This document shows positions 63,818-64,000 of a stretch of 64,000 nt of DNA, piece by piece. Origin of the DNA: Clostridia bacterium. GTDB taxonomy: Bacteria > Bacillota > Clostridia > Lachnospirales > Lachnospiraceae. The position numbers and the translations under genes are program-made. The stretch covers positions 1-64,000 of the forward strand of contig CAJTAK010000001.1 of the NCBI GenBank assembly GCA_910574255.1, in the 5' to 3' direction. Each line of letters begins with the position of its first letter. Positions within the stretch are counted from its first letter, which is position 1. Below the pieces are notes generated by a model. The model did no database searches and was not told the DNA's origin. It was given only the letters and a program-made list of their open reading frames with translations.

Positions 63818-64000
63818 ATGATGAAAAAATGGAAATGCAGGCTCAAAAGTGTTTTTTTAGCGGTTTTGACGGCGGCATTGGTTACAGGAGGCACCAATTA
63901 TTGGACGTTGGCAGCAATGGCAGCCGGCAGAACTGGCAGCTCCGATTATGAGACCGCAGGCGGGGAAAACCTGACAGCCGACGAAAAGAGGATTTATAAT
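63818..64000 (+). CDS. Secreted protein, 3' end outside the window
   Basis: 61 codons are visible and the frame is open to the window edge. MMKKWKCRLKSVFLAVLTAA followed by LVTGGTNYW is a signal peptide. GGAG at 63807-63810 is 7 nt before the start. No domain can be named from this part. A frame at 63718-63951 on the same strand is a shadow. Confidence 0.7.
   Translation, partial: MMKKWKCRLKSVFLAVLTAALVTGGTNYWTLAAMAAGRTGSSDYETAGGENLTADEKRIYN

Noticed and set aside
1-64000. tRNA, rRNA, 6S or SRP RNA genes
   Set aside because: None of the usual conserved stretches was found by eye; a covariance search would be needed to be sure.

Overview
The window is a stretch of chromosome from a Gram-positive anaerobe of the Clostridia, most likely a Lachnospiraceae (Clostridium cluster XIVa) species. 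The evidence is the gene content and order: the def-fmt-yugP-rsmB-rlmN-prpC-prkC-rsgA-rpe-thiN cluster, the six-cysteine peptide SCIFF with its radical-SAM maturase next to a TIGR04086 membrane protein and a fused secDF, a meso-diaminopimelate-type MurE, a one-piece clostridial PurL, HemZ, and strong AGGAGG ribosome binding sites throughout. No rRNA, tRNA or CRISPR array was seen.

Layout. 1-15.3 kb is a dense plus-strand housekeeping block: a LacX-like aldose epimerase, murE, priA, peptide deformylase and Met-tRNA formyltransferase, a membrane zinc protease, two rRNA methyltransferases, the PP2C phosphatase / PASTA kinase pair, the ribosome-assembly GTPase RsgA, Rpe and thiamine pyrophosphokinase. 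15.5-23.9 kb holds an HPr-like protein without the phosphorylatable histidine, a nuclease-helicase fusion, a LysR regulator divergent from purL, and a cysteine-rich DUF1540 protein.

23.9-38.9 kb is an accessory island of mixed origin. It contains an AT-rich TetR / M23-peptidase pair with a double operator, a GC-rich recombination module from an integrative element (sigma-like protein, small DUF6870-type protein, large serine recombinase), a remnant of a polysaccharide O-acetylation locus (truncated radical SAM gene, MBOAT acyltransferase broken by a palindromic insertion and a frameshift, DHHW-like protein), a complete IS4-type insertion sequence with a 7-bp target duplication, an AAA-ATPase/DUF1703 protein, and an 850-residue protein joining a metallophosphoesterase, a Nudix-like domain and a methyltransferase. 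The last one is the most unusual coding sequence here.

38.9-57.8 kb returns to core genes: a CNNM/CorC-type membrane protein, TIGR04086, scfA-scfB, secDF, recJ, apt, relA, a metallo-beta-lactamase-fold hydrolase, hemZ, an HD-GYP protein, hisS, aspS, DUF1294 and glyA. 58.4-64 kb is an overlapping operon of an ABC ATPase, a large secreted S-layer-like protein, an FtsX/MacB-type permease and a membrane-anchored amidase, then the start of another secreted protein.

Non-coding structure is rich. Three copies of a roughly 166-bp palindromic element bounded by CTAG are present (18344, 30676, 58201); one has completely different arm sequence that is still self-complementary. Two leader-like RNA structures with compensatory base changes precede secDF and aspS, and a shorter relative precedes prpC. 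Three 51-52-bp tandem repeats fill the apt leader. All of this is read from sequence alone; family names come from recognised motifs, not from a database search.
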